The translations under genes and the position numbers were made by a program. 64,000 nucleotides of DNA from Carex sylvatica (Eukaryota; Streptophyta; Magnoliopsida; Poales; Cyperaceae), in the NCBI GenBank assembly GCA_964058845.1, contig CAXKVR010000043.1, forward strand, positions 682,001 through 746,000. Reading direction: 5' to 3'. The notes under the pieces were generated by a model. The model saw only the letters and a list, made by a program, of their open reading frames with translations, did not search any database and was not told the DNA's origin. Shown piece after piece: positions 48,627 through 62,400 of this stretch. Position 1 is the first letter of the stretch; each line of letters starts with the position of its first letter.

Positions 48627-51600
48627 GGAGCACGCTAGTAGTGTCTATATATGGAAAGATAATAGAGTATTTATAACCCTAATAAAACATTTTAATTGAA
48701 TGTGTTCCGTGCCCTCTAGTAGTGTCTTTATATGGTAAGATAATAGGGCATTTACAACCCTAATATAACACTCCAATTGAAGGTGTTTGAAGCACTCTAG
48801 TACTGTCCACAAATGGCAAAATAATTTGACATATACGACCCTAATTCAAAACTCCGATTGATGGTGTTGGGAGCACTCTAGTTGTGTCTCTAGATGGGAA
48901 GACAAAAGGGCATTTACAATCCAAATACAACACTTTAATTGAAGGTGTTTGGAGTACTCTAGTCGTGTCTCTATATGGCATGATAAAACGGGGTTCACAA
49001 ACCTAATACAACACTCCAATTGTAGGTGTTTGGAGCACTCTAGTAGTTTCTCTATATGGCAAGATTAAAGGGCATTTACTACCCCTAATACAACACTCTA
49101 ATTGAAGGTGTTTGGAGTACTCTAGTCATGATTCTATATGGAAAGACAAAAGCGTGTTTACAAACCCAATACATCACTCCAATTTTAGGTGTTTGGAGCA
49201 CGCTAGTAGTGTCTCTATATGGCAAGATAATAGAGTATTTATAACCATAATAAAACATTCCAATTGAATGTGTTCCGAGCCCTCTAGTAGTGTCTTTATA
49301 TTGTAAGATAGTAGGGCATTTACAACCCTAATATAACATTCCAATTGAAGGTGTTTCGAGCACTCTAATACTGTCCACAAATGGCAATATAATATGACAT
49401 ATACGATCCTAATTCAATACTCCGATTGATGGTGTTGGGAGCACTCTAGTTGTGTCTCTAGATGGGAAGACAAAAAGGGCACTTACAATCCCAATATAGC
49501 ACTATAATTGAAGGTGTTTGGAGTACTCTAGTCGTGCCTCTATATGACATGATAAAAGGGGGTTCACAAACCCAATACAACACTCCAATTGTAGGTGTTT
49601 GGAGCACTCAAGTAGTTTCTCTACATGGCAAGATTAAAGGGCGTTTACAACCCAAATACATCACTCCAATTTTAGGTGTTTGAAGCATGCTAGTAATGTC
49701 TCTAATTGACAAGATAATAGAGTATTTATAACCCTAATAAAACATTCCAATTGAATGTGTTCCGAGCCCTCTAGTAGTGTCTTTATATGGTAAGATATTA
49801 GGGCATTTACAACCCTAATATAATACTCCAATTGAAGGTATTTGGAGGACTCAAGTAGTGTTTCTATATGGCAAGAGAATATGGCATTTACGACCCAAAA
49901 ACAACATTCCAATCGAACCTATTTGGAGCACTCTAGTAATATCTCCATATGGCAAGGGAACAGGGTAGTTGCAACCCCTATACAACACTTCAATTGTAGG
50001 TGTTTGGAGCACTCCAGTCCTGTCCACAAATGGCAAAATAATATGACATACATGACCCTAATTCAACGCTCCGATTGATGGTGTTTAGAGAACTCTAGTT
50101 GTGTCTCTAGATGGGAAGACAAAAGGGCATTTACAATCCTAATACAACACTCTAATTGAAGGTGTTTGGAGTACTCTAGTTGTGTCTCTATATGGCAAGA
50201 TAAATGAGTGTTTACAAACCCAAAACAACACTTCAATTGTAGGTGTTTGGAGCACTCAAGTAGTTTTTCTATATGGCAAGATTAAAGGGCATTTACTACA
50301 CCTATACAACACTCCAATTGTAGGTGTTCCGAGCACTCAAGTAGTTTCTCTACATGGCAAGATTAAAGGGCGTTTACAACCCAAATACATCACTCCAATT
50401 TTAGGTGTTTGGAGAACTCTAGTACTGTCCCCCAAATGGAAAAATAATATGACATATACGACCCTAATTGAACACTCCGATTGATGGTGTTTGGAGCACT
50501 CTAGTTGTGTCTCTAGATGGGAAGACAAAAGGGCATTTACAATCCTAATACAACACTCTAATTGAAGGTGTTTGGAGTACTCTAGTCGTGTCTCTATATG
50601 GCAAGAGAAAAGGATGTTTACAAACACAATACAACACTCCAATTGTAGGTGTGTGGGGCACGCTAGTAGTGTCTCTATATGGCAAGAGAATAGAGTATTT
50701 ATAACCTTAATACAACACTACAATTGAACATATTTCGAGCCTTCTAGTAGTGTTTTTATATGGTAAGATAATAGGACATTTACAACCCTAATATAACACT
50801 CCAATTGAAGGTATTTGGAGCAATCTAGTCGTCTCTATATGGCAAGATAAAAGGGCGTTCACAACCCAAATACAACACTCCAATTGAAGGTGTTTGGAGC
50901 ACTCTAGTAATGTCCCCAAATTGCTAAATAATATGACATATACGACCCTAATTGAACACTCCGATTGATGGTGTTTGGAGTACTCTTGTTGTGTCACTAG
51001 ATGGGAAGACAAAAGGGCATTTACAATCCTAATACAACATTCTAATTGAAGGTCTTGGGAGGACTCAAGTAGTGTATCTATATGGCAAGATAAAAGGGCA
51101 TTTACAACCCCAATACAACACTTCAATTGAAAGTGTTTGCAGCACTCTAGTGGTGTCTCTACATGACAATATTATATGACATTTACAACACTAATACAGC
51201 CCTCTAATTGAAGGTGTTGGGAGCACTCTAGGAGTGTCTCTATATGGAAAGATAATAGGTCCTTTATAACGCTAATACAACACTCCATTTGATGGTGTTT
51301 TGAGAAATCTAGCAGTGGTTCCTAATGGCAAAATAATAAGGCATTTATTACACTAATACAACACCCCAATTTGAAGGTATTTGGAGGACTCAAGTAGTAT
51401 CTCCATTTGGCAAGAGAATAAGACATTTACAACCCTGAAACAACATTCCAATTGACTCTGTTTGGAGCACTCTACTAATGTCTCCAGATGGCAAAAGAAC
51501 AGGACAGTTCCAACCCTAATACAACACTCCAATTGAAGGTGTTTCGAGCACTCTAGTTGTGTCTCTGTATGACAAGATAAAATGGCATTTACAACCCCAA

Positions 51601-52236
51601 TACAACACTCCAATTGAAAGTGTTTGAAGCACTCTAGTAGCATCTCTACATGACAATATGATATAACATTTACAACCCTAATACAACACCTCAATTGAAG
51701 GTGTTGGGTGCTCTCTAGTTGTGTCTCTAGATGGAAAGATAATAGGGCGTGTAAAATACTAATACAACACTTCAATTGATGGTGTTTAGAGAAATCTACT
51801 AGTGGCTCCCAATGGCAAAATAATAGGGCATTTACAACACTCATACAACACTCCAATTGAAGGTATTTGGAGGACTCAAGTAGTGTTTCTATATGGCAAG
51901 AGAATATGGCATTTACGACCCAAAAACAACATTCCAATCGAACCTATTTGGAGCACTCTAGTAATGTCTCCATATGGCAAGGGAACAGGGTAGTTGCAAC
52001 CCCTATACAACACTTCAATTGTAGGTGTTTGGAGCACTCTAGTCCTGTCCACAAATGGCAAAATAATATGACATACACGACCCTAATTCAACGCTCCGAT
52101 TGATGGTGTTTAGAGAACTCTAGTTGTGTCTCTAGATGGGAAGACAAAAGGGCATTTACAATCCTAATACAACACTCTAATTGAAGGTGTTTGGAGTACT
52201 CTAGTTGTGTCTCTATATGGCAAGATAAATGAGTGT
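48627..52236 (+). repeat. Large inverted repeat, left arm (at least 3610 bp)
   Basis: Every landmark in this arm pairs with the reverse complement of 60391-64000 at a constant coordinate sum of 112627, so there is no net insertion or deletion over 3.6 kb. The inner breakpoint is sharp: homology runs to GATAAATGAGTGT ending at 52236, and the next bases differ (TTACAAACCC here, AGCCAGATAA in the other arm). The outer end is not reached within the window. I noted about five single-base differences, near 50007, 50050, 50055, 51670 and 51915. Confidence 0.93.
49826..51080 (+). repeat. Direct satellite duplication, copy 1 (offset 2025 bp)
   Basis: About 1.25 kb nearly identical to 51851-53105. The offset 2025 is exactly 25 units of 81 bp. 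Shared rare words include AAAAACAACATTCCAATCG and AAGTAGTTTTTCTATATGG. Confidence 0.88.
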
Positions 52237-53105
52237 TTACAAACCCAAAACAACACTTCAATTGTAGGTGTTTGGAGCACTCAAGTAGTTTTTCTATATG
52301 GCAAGATTAAAGGGCATTTACTACACCTATACAACACTCCAATTGTAGGTGTTCCGAGCACTCAAGTAGTTTCTCTACATGGCAAGATTAAAGGGCGTTT
52401 ACAACCCAAATACATCACTCCAATTTTAGGTGTTTGGAGAACTCTAGTACTGTCCCCCAAATGGAAAAATAATATGACATATACGACCCTAATTGAACAC
52501 TCCGATTGATGGTGTTTGGAGCACTCTAGTTGTGTCTCTAGATGGGAAGACAAAAGGGCATTTACAATCCTAATACAACACTCTAATTGAAGGTGTTTGG
52601 AGTACTCTAGTCGTGTCTCTATATGGCAAGAGAAAAGGGTGTTTACAAACCCAATACAACACTCCAATTGTAGGTGTTTGGGGCACGCTAGTAGTGTCTC
52701 TATATGGCAAGAGAATAAAGTATTTATAACCCTAATACAACACTCCAAATGAATGTATTTCGAGCCTTCTAGTAGTGTCTTTATATGGTAAGATAATAGG
52801 GCATTTACAATCCTAATATAACACTCCAATTGAAGGTGTTTGGAGAAATCTAGTCGTCTCTATATGGCAAGATAAAAGGGCGTTCACAACCCAAATACAA
52901 CACTCCAATTGAAGGTGTTTGGAGCACTCTAGTACTGTCCCCAAATTGCTAAATAATATGACATATACGACCCTAATTGAACACTCCGATTGATGGTGTT
53001 TGGAGTACTCTTGTTGTGTCTCTAGATGGGAAGACAAAAGTGCATTTACAATCCTAATACAACATTCTAATTGAAGGTCTTGGGAGGACTCAAGTAGTGT
53101 TTCTA
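51851..53105 (+). repeat. Direct satellite duplication, copy 2
   Basis: Partner of 49826-51080. It overlaps the inner end of the inverted-repeat left arm and extends beyond it, so the direct duplication and the inversion are separate events. Confidence 0.88.
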
Positions 53106-56100
53106 TATGGCAACAGAATATAATATTTACGACCCTAAAACAACATTCCAATCGAACCTGTTTGGATGACTCTAGTAATGTCTCCAGATGGCAAGAGAAC
53201 AGGGCAGTTGCAACCCTAATACAACACTCCAATTGAAGGAGTTTGGAGCACTCTAGTAGTTTTTCTATATGGTAAGATTAATGGGCATTTACAATCCCTA
53301 TACAACACTCCAATTGTAGGTGTTTGGAGCACTCTTGTCGTGTCTCTATATGGCAAGATAAAAGGGTGTTTAAAAACCCAATACAACACTCCAATTGTAG
53401 GTGTTTGGAGCGTGCTAGTAGTGTCTCTATATGGCAAGACAATAGAGTATTTATAACTCTAATACGACACTCAAATTGAAGGTGTTTTGAGAACTCTAGT
53501 AGTGTATCTATATGGCAAGATAATAGGGCATTTACAATCCTAATACAACACTGCAATTGAAAGTGTTCGGAGCATTCTAGTTGTGTTTCTATATGGCAAG
53601 ATAAAAGGGTGTTTACAACCCCAATACAACACTCCAATTGAAAGTGTTTGCAGCACTCTAGTGGTGTCTCTTCATGACAATATTATATGACAGTTGGAAC
53701 CCTAATACAACACTCTAATTGAAGGTGTTTGGAGCACTCTAGTCGTGTCTCTATATAGCAATATTAAAGGGCATTTACCACCCCTATGCAACACTCCAAT
53801 TGTAGGTGTTTGTAGCACGCTAGTAGCGTCTCTACATGACAATGTAATACAACATTTACAATCCTAATACAACACTTCAATTGAAGGTATTTGGAGGACT
53901 CAAGTAGTGTCTCTATATGGCAAGATAATATGGCATTTACGACCCCAAAACAACATTCCAATCGAACCTATTTGGAGCAGTCTAGTAATGTCTCCATATG
54001 GCAAGAGAACCGGGCAATTGCAACCCTAATACAACACTCCAATTGAAGGTGTTTGGAGCACTCTAGTAGTTTCTCTATATGGTAAGATTAAAGGGCATTC
54101 ACAACCCCTATACAACACTCCAATTGTAGGTGTTTGGAGCACCCTTGTAGCATTCGAATATGGTAAGATAATAGGGCATTCACAATCCCAATACAACACT
54201 CCAATTGAAGGTGTTTGGAGCACTTTAGTCGTGTCTTTCTATTGGAAGATAAAATGGCGTTTACAGCCCTAATAAAATACTCCAATTAAAGGTGTTTAGA
54301 GCACTCTAGTAGTGTCTCCATATGGCAAGATGATAGGCCATTTACAACCCTAATACAACACTCTAATTAAAAGTGTTTGGAGCACTCTTATTGTGTCTTC
54401 ATATGATAAAGTCATAGGGCATTCACAATCCTAATACAACACTCCAATTCAAGGTGTTGGGAGCACTCTAGTAGTGTCTCTATATGAAAAGATAATAGGG
54501 CGTATATAACGCTAATACAAACCTCCAATTGATGTTGTTTAAGGAAATCTAGCAGTGGCTCCTAATGGCAAAATAATAGGGCATTTACAACGCTAATACA
54601 ACACTCCAATTGAAGGTATTTGGAGGACTCAAGTAGTGTCTCTATATTGCAAGAAAATAGGGCATTTACGACCCTAAAACAACATTCCAATCGAAGCTGT
54701 TTGGAGCACTCTAGTAATGTCTCCATATGGCAAGAGAACCGGGCAGTTGCAACCCTAATACAACACTGCAATTGAAGGTGTTTGGAGCACTCTAGTTGTG
54801 TCTCTATATGGCAAGATTAAAGGGCATTTACCACCCCTATACAACACTCCAATTGTAGGTGTTTGTAGCACTCTAGTAGCGTCTCTACATGACAATGTAA
54901 TACTACATTTACAATCCTAATACAACACTTCAATTGAAGGTATTTGGAGGACTCAAGTAGTGTCTCTATATGGCAAGAGAATATGGCATTTACGACCCTA
55001 AAACAACATTCCAATCGAACCTATTTGGTGCACTCTAGTAATGTCTCCATATGGCAAGAGAACAGGGCAATTGCAATCCTAATACAACACTCCAATTGAA
55101 GGTGTTTGGAGCACTCTAGTAGTTTCTCTATATGGTAAGATTAAAGGGCATTTGCAACCCTAATACAACACTCCAATTGAAGGTGTTTGGAGCACTCTAG
55201 TTGTGTCTCTATTTGGAAAGATTGAAGGGCATTTACCACCCCTATACAACACTCCAATTGTATGTGTTTGTAGCACTCTAGTAGCGTCTCTACATGACAA
55301 TGTAATACAACATTTACAATCCTAATACAACACTTCGTTTAAAACGCTCATACAACACTCCATTTGATGGTGTTTTGAGAAATCTAGCAATGGTTCCTAA
55401 TGGAAAAATAATAGGGCATTTACGACCCTAAAACAACACTCCAATTGACTCAGTTTGGAGCACTCAAGTAATGTCACCAGATGGCAAGAGAGGGCAGTTG
55501 CAAACCTAATACAACGCTCCAAGTGAAGGTTTTTGGAGCACTCTAGTAGCGTCTCTACATGACAATATAATGTAACATTTACAACCCCATTACAACACTC
55601 CAATTGGAAAGATAATAGGGTGTTTATAATGCTAATACAACACTCCAATTGATGGTGTTTAGAAAAATCTAGTAGTGGCTCCCAATGGCAAAATAATAAG
55701 GCATTTACAACACTCATACAACACTCCAATTGAAGGTGTTTGGAGCACTCTAGTAGCGTCTCTACATGACAATATAATGTAACATTTACAACCCAAATAC
55801 AACACTTCAATTGAAGGTGTTGGAAAGATAATAGGGCGTTTATAATGCTAATACAACACTCCAATTGATGGTGTTTAGAGAAATCTAGTAGTGGCTCCCA
55901 ATGGCAAAATAATAGGGCATTTACAACACTCATACACCACTCCAATTGAAGGTATTTGGAGGACTCAAGTAGTGTCTCTATATGGCAAGAGAATATGGCA
56001 TTTACGACCCTAAAACAACATTCCAATCGAACCTATTTGGAGCACTCTAGTAATGTGTCCATATGGCAATAGAACCGGGCAGTTGCAACCCTAATACAAC

Positions 56101-59100
56101 ACTCCAATTGAAGGTGTTTGGAGCACTCTAGTAATTTCTCTATATGGTAAGATTAAAGGGCATTCACAATCCCAATACAACACTCCAATTGAAGGTGTTT
56201 GGAGCACTTTAGTCGTGTCTTTCTATTGGAAGATAAAGGGCGTTTACAGCCCTAATACAACACTCTATTTAAAGGTGTGTGAAGCACTCTAGTAGTGTCT
56301 CTATATGGCATTATAAAAGGGCTTTTGGAAACATAATACAACACTCCAATTCAAGGTGTTTAGAGCACTCTAGTAGTGTCTCCATATGATAAAATCATAG
56401 GGCATTCATAATCCTAATACAACACATCAATTGAAGGTGTTGGGAGCACTCTAGTAGTGTCTCTATATGGAAATATAATAGGGTGTTTATAACTCTAATA
56501 CGACACTCCAATTGAAGGTGTTTGGAGTACTCTTGTAATGTCTCTATATGGCAAGAGAATATGGCATTTGCGACCCTAAAACAACATTCCAATCAAACTT
56601 ATTTGGAGCACTCTAGTAATGTGTCCATATGGCAATAGAACCGGGCAGTTGCAACCCTAATACAACACTCCAATTGAAGGTGTTTGGAGCACTCTAGTAA
56701 TTTCTCTATATGGTAAGATTAAAGGGCATTCACAATCCCAATACAACACTCCAATTGAAGGTGTTTGGAGCACTTTAGTCTGTCTTTCTATTGGAAGATA
56801 AAAGGGCGTTTACAGCCCTAATACAACACTCTATTTAAAGGTGTGTGAAGCACTCTAGTAGTGTCTCTATATGGCATTATAAAAGGGCTTTTGGAAACAT
56901 AATACAACACTCCAATTAAAGGTGTTTAGAGCACTCTAGTAGTGTCTCCATATGATAAAATCATAGGGCATTCACAATCCTAATACAACACTCCAATTGA
57001 AGTTGTTGGGAGCAATCTAGTGGTGTCTCTATATGAAAAGATAATAGGGCGTATATAACGCTAATGCAAAACTCCAATTGATGTTGTTTAGAGAAATCTG
57101 GCAGTGGCTCCTAATGGCAAAATAATAGGGCATTTAAAACGCTAATACAACACTCCAATTGAAGGTGTTGGGGGCACTCTAGTAGTGCCTCTATATGAAA
57201 AGATAACAGGGCATTTACGACCCTAATACAACATTCCAATTGAAGCTGTTTGGAGCACTCTAGTAATGTCTCAAGATGACAAGAGAATAACACAATTGCA
57301 ACCCTAATACAACACTCCAATTGAAGGTGTTTGGAGCACTCTAATTGTTTCTCTATATGGCAAGATTAAAGGGCACTTACCACCACTATACAACACTCCA
57401 ATTGTAGGTGTTTGTAGCACTCTAGTAGTGTCTCCATATGGAAAGATATTAGGGTGTTTACAACCCCAACACAACACTCCAATTGAAGGTGCTTGGAGCA
57501 CTCTTGTAATGTCTCCAAATGGCAAGAGAAAAGGGCAGTTGCAACCCTAATACAACACTCCAATTGAAAGTGTTTCGAGCCCTCTAGTAGTGTCTATATA
57601 TGGGAAGACAATAGGGCATTTACGACCCTTATATAACACTCCAATTGAAGGTGTTTGGAGCACTCTAGTCAAGTCTCTGTATGGCAAGATAAAAGAGCAT
57701 TCACAACCCAAATACAACACTCCAATTAAAGGTGTGTGGAGCACTCTAGTACTGTCCCCAAATGGCAAAATAATATGACATATACGACTTGCTAATTGAA
57801 CACTCCGATTGATGGTGTTTGGAGCACTCTAGTTTTGTCTATAGATGGGAAGACAATAGGGCATTTACAATCCTAATACAACACTCTAATTAAAGGTGAT
57901 TGGAGTACTCTAGTCGTGTCTCTATATGGCAAGATAAAAAGGTGTTTACAAGCCCAACACAACACTCCAATTGTAGGTGTTTCGAGCACGCTTGTAGTGT
58001 CTCTATATAGCAAGAGAATAGAGTATTTATAACTCTAATACAACACTCAAATTGAAGGTGTTTTGAGCACTCTAGTAGTGTCTCTATATGGGAAGATAAT
58101 AGGGTATTTACAACCCTAATACAACACTCCAATTGAAGGTGTTTGAAGCACTCTAGTTATGTCTCTACATGGCAAGATAAAATAGCATTTACAACTCCAA
58201 TACAACTCTCCAATTGTAGGTGCTTGGAGCACGCTAGTAGTGTCTCTATATGGCAAGATAATAGAGTATTTATAACCCTAATACAACACTCAAATTGAAG
58301 GTGTTTGGAGCACGCTAGTTGTGTCTTTCTATGGTAAGATAAAATGGCGTTTAGAACCCTAATACAACACTCTAATTAAAAGTGTTTGGAGCACTCTTAT
58401 AGTATCTCCTTATGATAAGATCATAGGGCATTCACAATCCTAATACAACACTCCAATTGAAGTTGTTGGGAGCAATCTAGTGGTGTCTCTATATGAAAAG
58501 ATAATAGGGCGTATATAACGCTAATACAAAACTCCAATTGAAGGTGTTTGGAGTACTCTTGTAATGTCTCCAAATGGCAAGAGAAAAGGGCAGTTGCAAC
58601 CCTAATACAACACTCCAATTGAATGTGTTTCGAGCCTTCTAGTAGTGTCTATATATGGGAAGATAATAAGGCATTTACGACCCTAATATAACACCCCAAT
58701 TAAAGGTATTTGGAGCACTCTAGTCAAGTCTCTATATGGCAAGATAAAAGAGCATTCAAACCCAAATACAACACTTCAATTAAAGGTGTGTGGAGCACTC
58801 TAGTACTGTCCCCAAATGGCAAAATAATATGACATATACGACTTGCTAATTGAACGCTCCGATTGATAGTGTTTGGAGCACTCTAGTTGTGTCTCTAGAT
58901 GGGAAGACAAAAGGGAATTAACAATCCTAATACAACACTCTAATTGAAGGTGTTTGGAGCACTCTAGTAGTTTCTCAATATGGAAAGATTATAGGGCATT
59001 TGCAACCCCTATACAACACTCCAATTGTAGGTGTTTGGAGCTCTCTTGTAGCGTTCAAATATGGCAAGATAATAGGGCATTCACAACCCAAATACAATAC

Positions 59101-59455
59101 TCCAATTGAAGGTGTTTGTAGCACTTTAGTCGTGTCTTTCTATTGGAAGATAAAAGGGCGTTTACAGCCTTAAAACAACACTCCATTTAGAGGTGTGTGA
59201 AGCACTCTAGTAGTGTCTCCATATGGTATTATAAAAGGGCTTTTGGAAACATAATACAACACTCCATTTAAAGGTGTTTAGAGCACTCTAGTAGTGTCTC
59301 TATATGGCAAGATGATAGGCCATTTACAACCCTAATACAACACTCTAATTAAAAGTGTTTGGAGCACTCTTATCGTGTCTCCATATGATAAAATCAAAGG
59401 GCATTCACAATCCTAATACAACACTCCAATTGAAGGTGTTAGGAGCACTACAAGC

Positions 59456-62400
59456 GTGCTCGAAACACCTACAATTGGAGTGTTGTGTTGGGCTTGTAAA
59501 CACCATTTTATCTTGCCATATAGAGACTTGACTAGAGCGCTCCAAACACCTTCAATTGGAGTGTTATATTAGTGTCGTAAATGCCCTATTATCTTCCCAT
59601 ATATAGACACTACTAGAGGGCTCAAAACACTTTCAATTGGAGTGTTGTATTAAGGTTGCAACTGCCCTTTTCTCTTGCTATTTGGAGACATTACAAGAGT
59701 ACTCCAAACACCTTCAATTGGAGTGTCGTATTAGAGTTATAAACGCCCAATTATATTTCCATATAGAGACACTACTAGAGTGCTCCCAACACCTTCAATT
59801 GATGTGTTGTATTAGGATTGTGAATGCCCTATGATATTATCATATGGAGACACTATAAGAGTGCTCCAAACACTTTCAATTGGAGTGTTGTATTAGGGTT
59901 GCAATTGTCTTGTTCTCTTGTCATCTTGAGAAATTATTTCAATTTGAGTGTTGTATTAGGGTTATAAATACTCTATTATCTTGCCATATAGAGACACTAC
60001 TAGCGTGCTCCAAACACCTACAATTGGAGTATTGTATTAGGGTTGTAAATACCCTATTATCTTGCCATATAGAGACACAACTAGCGTGCTTCAAACACCT
60101 TCAATTGGAGTGTTGTATTAGGGTTATAAATACTCTATTATCTTGTCATATAGAGACACTACTAGCATGCTCCAAACACCTACAATTGGAGAGTTGTATT
60201 GGGGTTGTAAATGCCATTTTATCTTGCCATGTAGAGACATAACTAGAGTGCTTCAAACACCTTCAATTGGAGTGTTGTATTAGTGTTGTAAATACCCTAT
60301 TATCTTCCCATATAGAGACACTACTAGAGTGCTCCACACACCTTTAATTGGAGTGTTGTATTTGGGTTGTGAATGCTCTTTTATCTGGCTACACTCATTT
60401 ATCTTGCCATATAGAGACACAACTAGAGTACTCCAAACACCTTCAATTAGAGTGTTGTATTAGGATTGTAAATGCCCTTTTGTCTTCCCATCTAGAGACA
60501 CAACTAGAGTTCTCTAAACACCATCAATCGGAGCGTTGAATTAGGGTCGTGTATGTCATATTATTTTGCCATTTGTGGACAGGACTAGAGTGCTCCAAAC
60601 ACCTACAATTGAAGTGTTGTATAGGGGTTGCAACTACCCTGTTCCCTTGCCATATGGAGACATTACTAGAGTGCTCCAAATAGGTTCGATTGGAATGTTG
60701 TTTTTGGGTTGTAAATGCCATATTCTCTTGCCATATAGAAACACTACTTGAGTCCTCCAAATACCTTCAATTGGAGTGTTGTATGAGTGTTGTAAATGCC
60801 CTATTATTTTGCCATTGGGAGCCACTAGTAGATTTCTCTAAACACCATCAATTGAAGTGTTGTATTAGTATTTTACACGCCCTATTATCTTTCCATCTAG
60901 AGACACAACTAGAGAGCACCCAACACCTTCAATTGAGGTGTTGTATTAGGGTTGTAAATGTTATATCATATTGTCATGTAGAGATGCTACTAGAGTGCTT
61001 CAAACACTTTCAATTGGAGTGTTGTATTGGGGTTGTAAATGCCATTTTATCTTGTCATATAGAGACACAACTAGAGTGCTCGAAACACCTTCAATTGGAG
61101 TGTTGTATTAGGGTTGGAACTGTCCTGTTCTTTTGCCATCTGGAGACATTAGTAGAGTGCTCCAAACAGAGTCAATTGGAATGTTGTTTCAGGGTTGTAA
61201 ATGTCTTATTCTCTTGCCAAATGGAGATACTACTTGAGTCCTCCAAATACCTTCAAATTGGGGTGTTGTATTAGTGTAATAAATGCCTTATTATTTTGCC
61301 ATTAGGAACCACTGCTAGATTTCTCAAAACACCATCAAATGGAGTGTTGTATTAGCGTTATAAAGGACCTATTATCTTTCCATATAGAGACACTCCTAGA
61401 GTGCTCCCAACACCTTCAATTAGAGGGCTGTATTAGTGTTGTAAATGTCATATAATATTGTCATGTAGAGACACCACTAGAGTGCTGCAAACACTTTCAA
61501 TTGAAGTGTTGTATTGGGGTTGTAAATGCCCTTTTATCTTGCCATATAGATACACTACTTGAGTCCTCCCAAGACCTTCAATTAGAATGTTGTATTAGGA
61601 TTGTAAATGCCCTTTTGTCTTCCCATCTAGTGACACAACAAGAGTACTCCAAACACCATCAATCGGAGTGTTCAATTAGGGTCGTATATGTCATATTATT
61701 TAGCAATTTGGGGACATTACTAGAGTGCTCCAAACACCTTCAATTGGAGTGTTGTATTTGGGTTGTGAACGCCCTTTTATCTTGCCATATAGAGACGACT
61801 AGATTGCTCCAAATACCTTCAATTGGAGTGTTATATTAGGGTTGTAAATGTCCTATTATCTTACCATATAAAAACACTACTAGAAGGCTCGAAATATGTT
61901 CAATTGTAGTGTTGTATTAAGGTTATAAATACTCTATTCTCTTGCCATATAGAGACACTACTAGCGTGCCCCACACACCTACAATTGGAGTGTTGTATTG
62001 TGTTTGTAAACATCCTTTTCTCTTGCCATATAGAGACACGACTAGAGTACTCCAAACACCTTCAATTAGAGTGTTGTATTAGGATTGTAAATGCCCTTTT
62101 GTCTTCCCATCTAGAGACACAACTAGAGTGCTCCAAACACCATCAATCGGAGTGTTCAATTAGGGTCGTATATGTCATATTATTTTTCCATTTGGGGGAC
62201 AGTACTAGAGTTCTCCAAACACCTAAAATTGGAGTGATGTATTTGGGTTGTAAACGCCCTTTAATCTTGCCATGTAGAGAAACTACTTGAGTGCTCGGAA
62301 CACCTACAATTGGAGTGTTGTATAGGTGTAGTAAATGCCCTTTAATCTTGCCATATAGAAAAACTACTTGAGTGCTCCAAACACCTACAATTGAAGTGTT

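Larger units (their letters stand above)
48238..59455 (+). repeat. 81-bp tandem satellite, block 2b
   Basis: About 138 units in the same orientation as blocks 1 and 2a. It shares the variant set of block 2a and adds others (AACAACATTCCAATCGAACC, GAGAACCGGGCAGTTGCAACC, TTAGTCGTGTCTTTCTATTGG). Several units are truncated or fused, as near 55600 and 55820, where a GGAAAGATAATAGGG segment is joined early. The orientation ends at about 59455. Confidence 0.97.
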
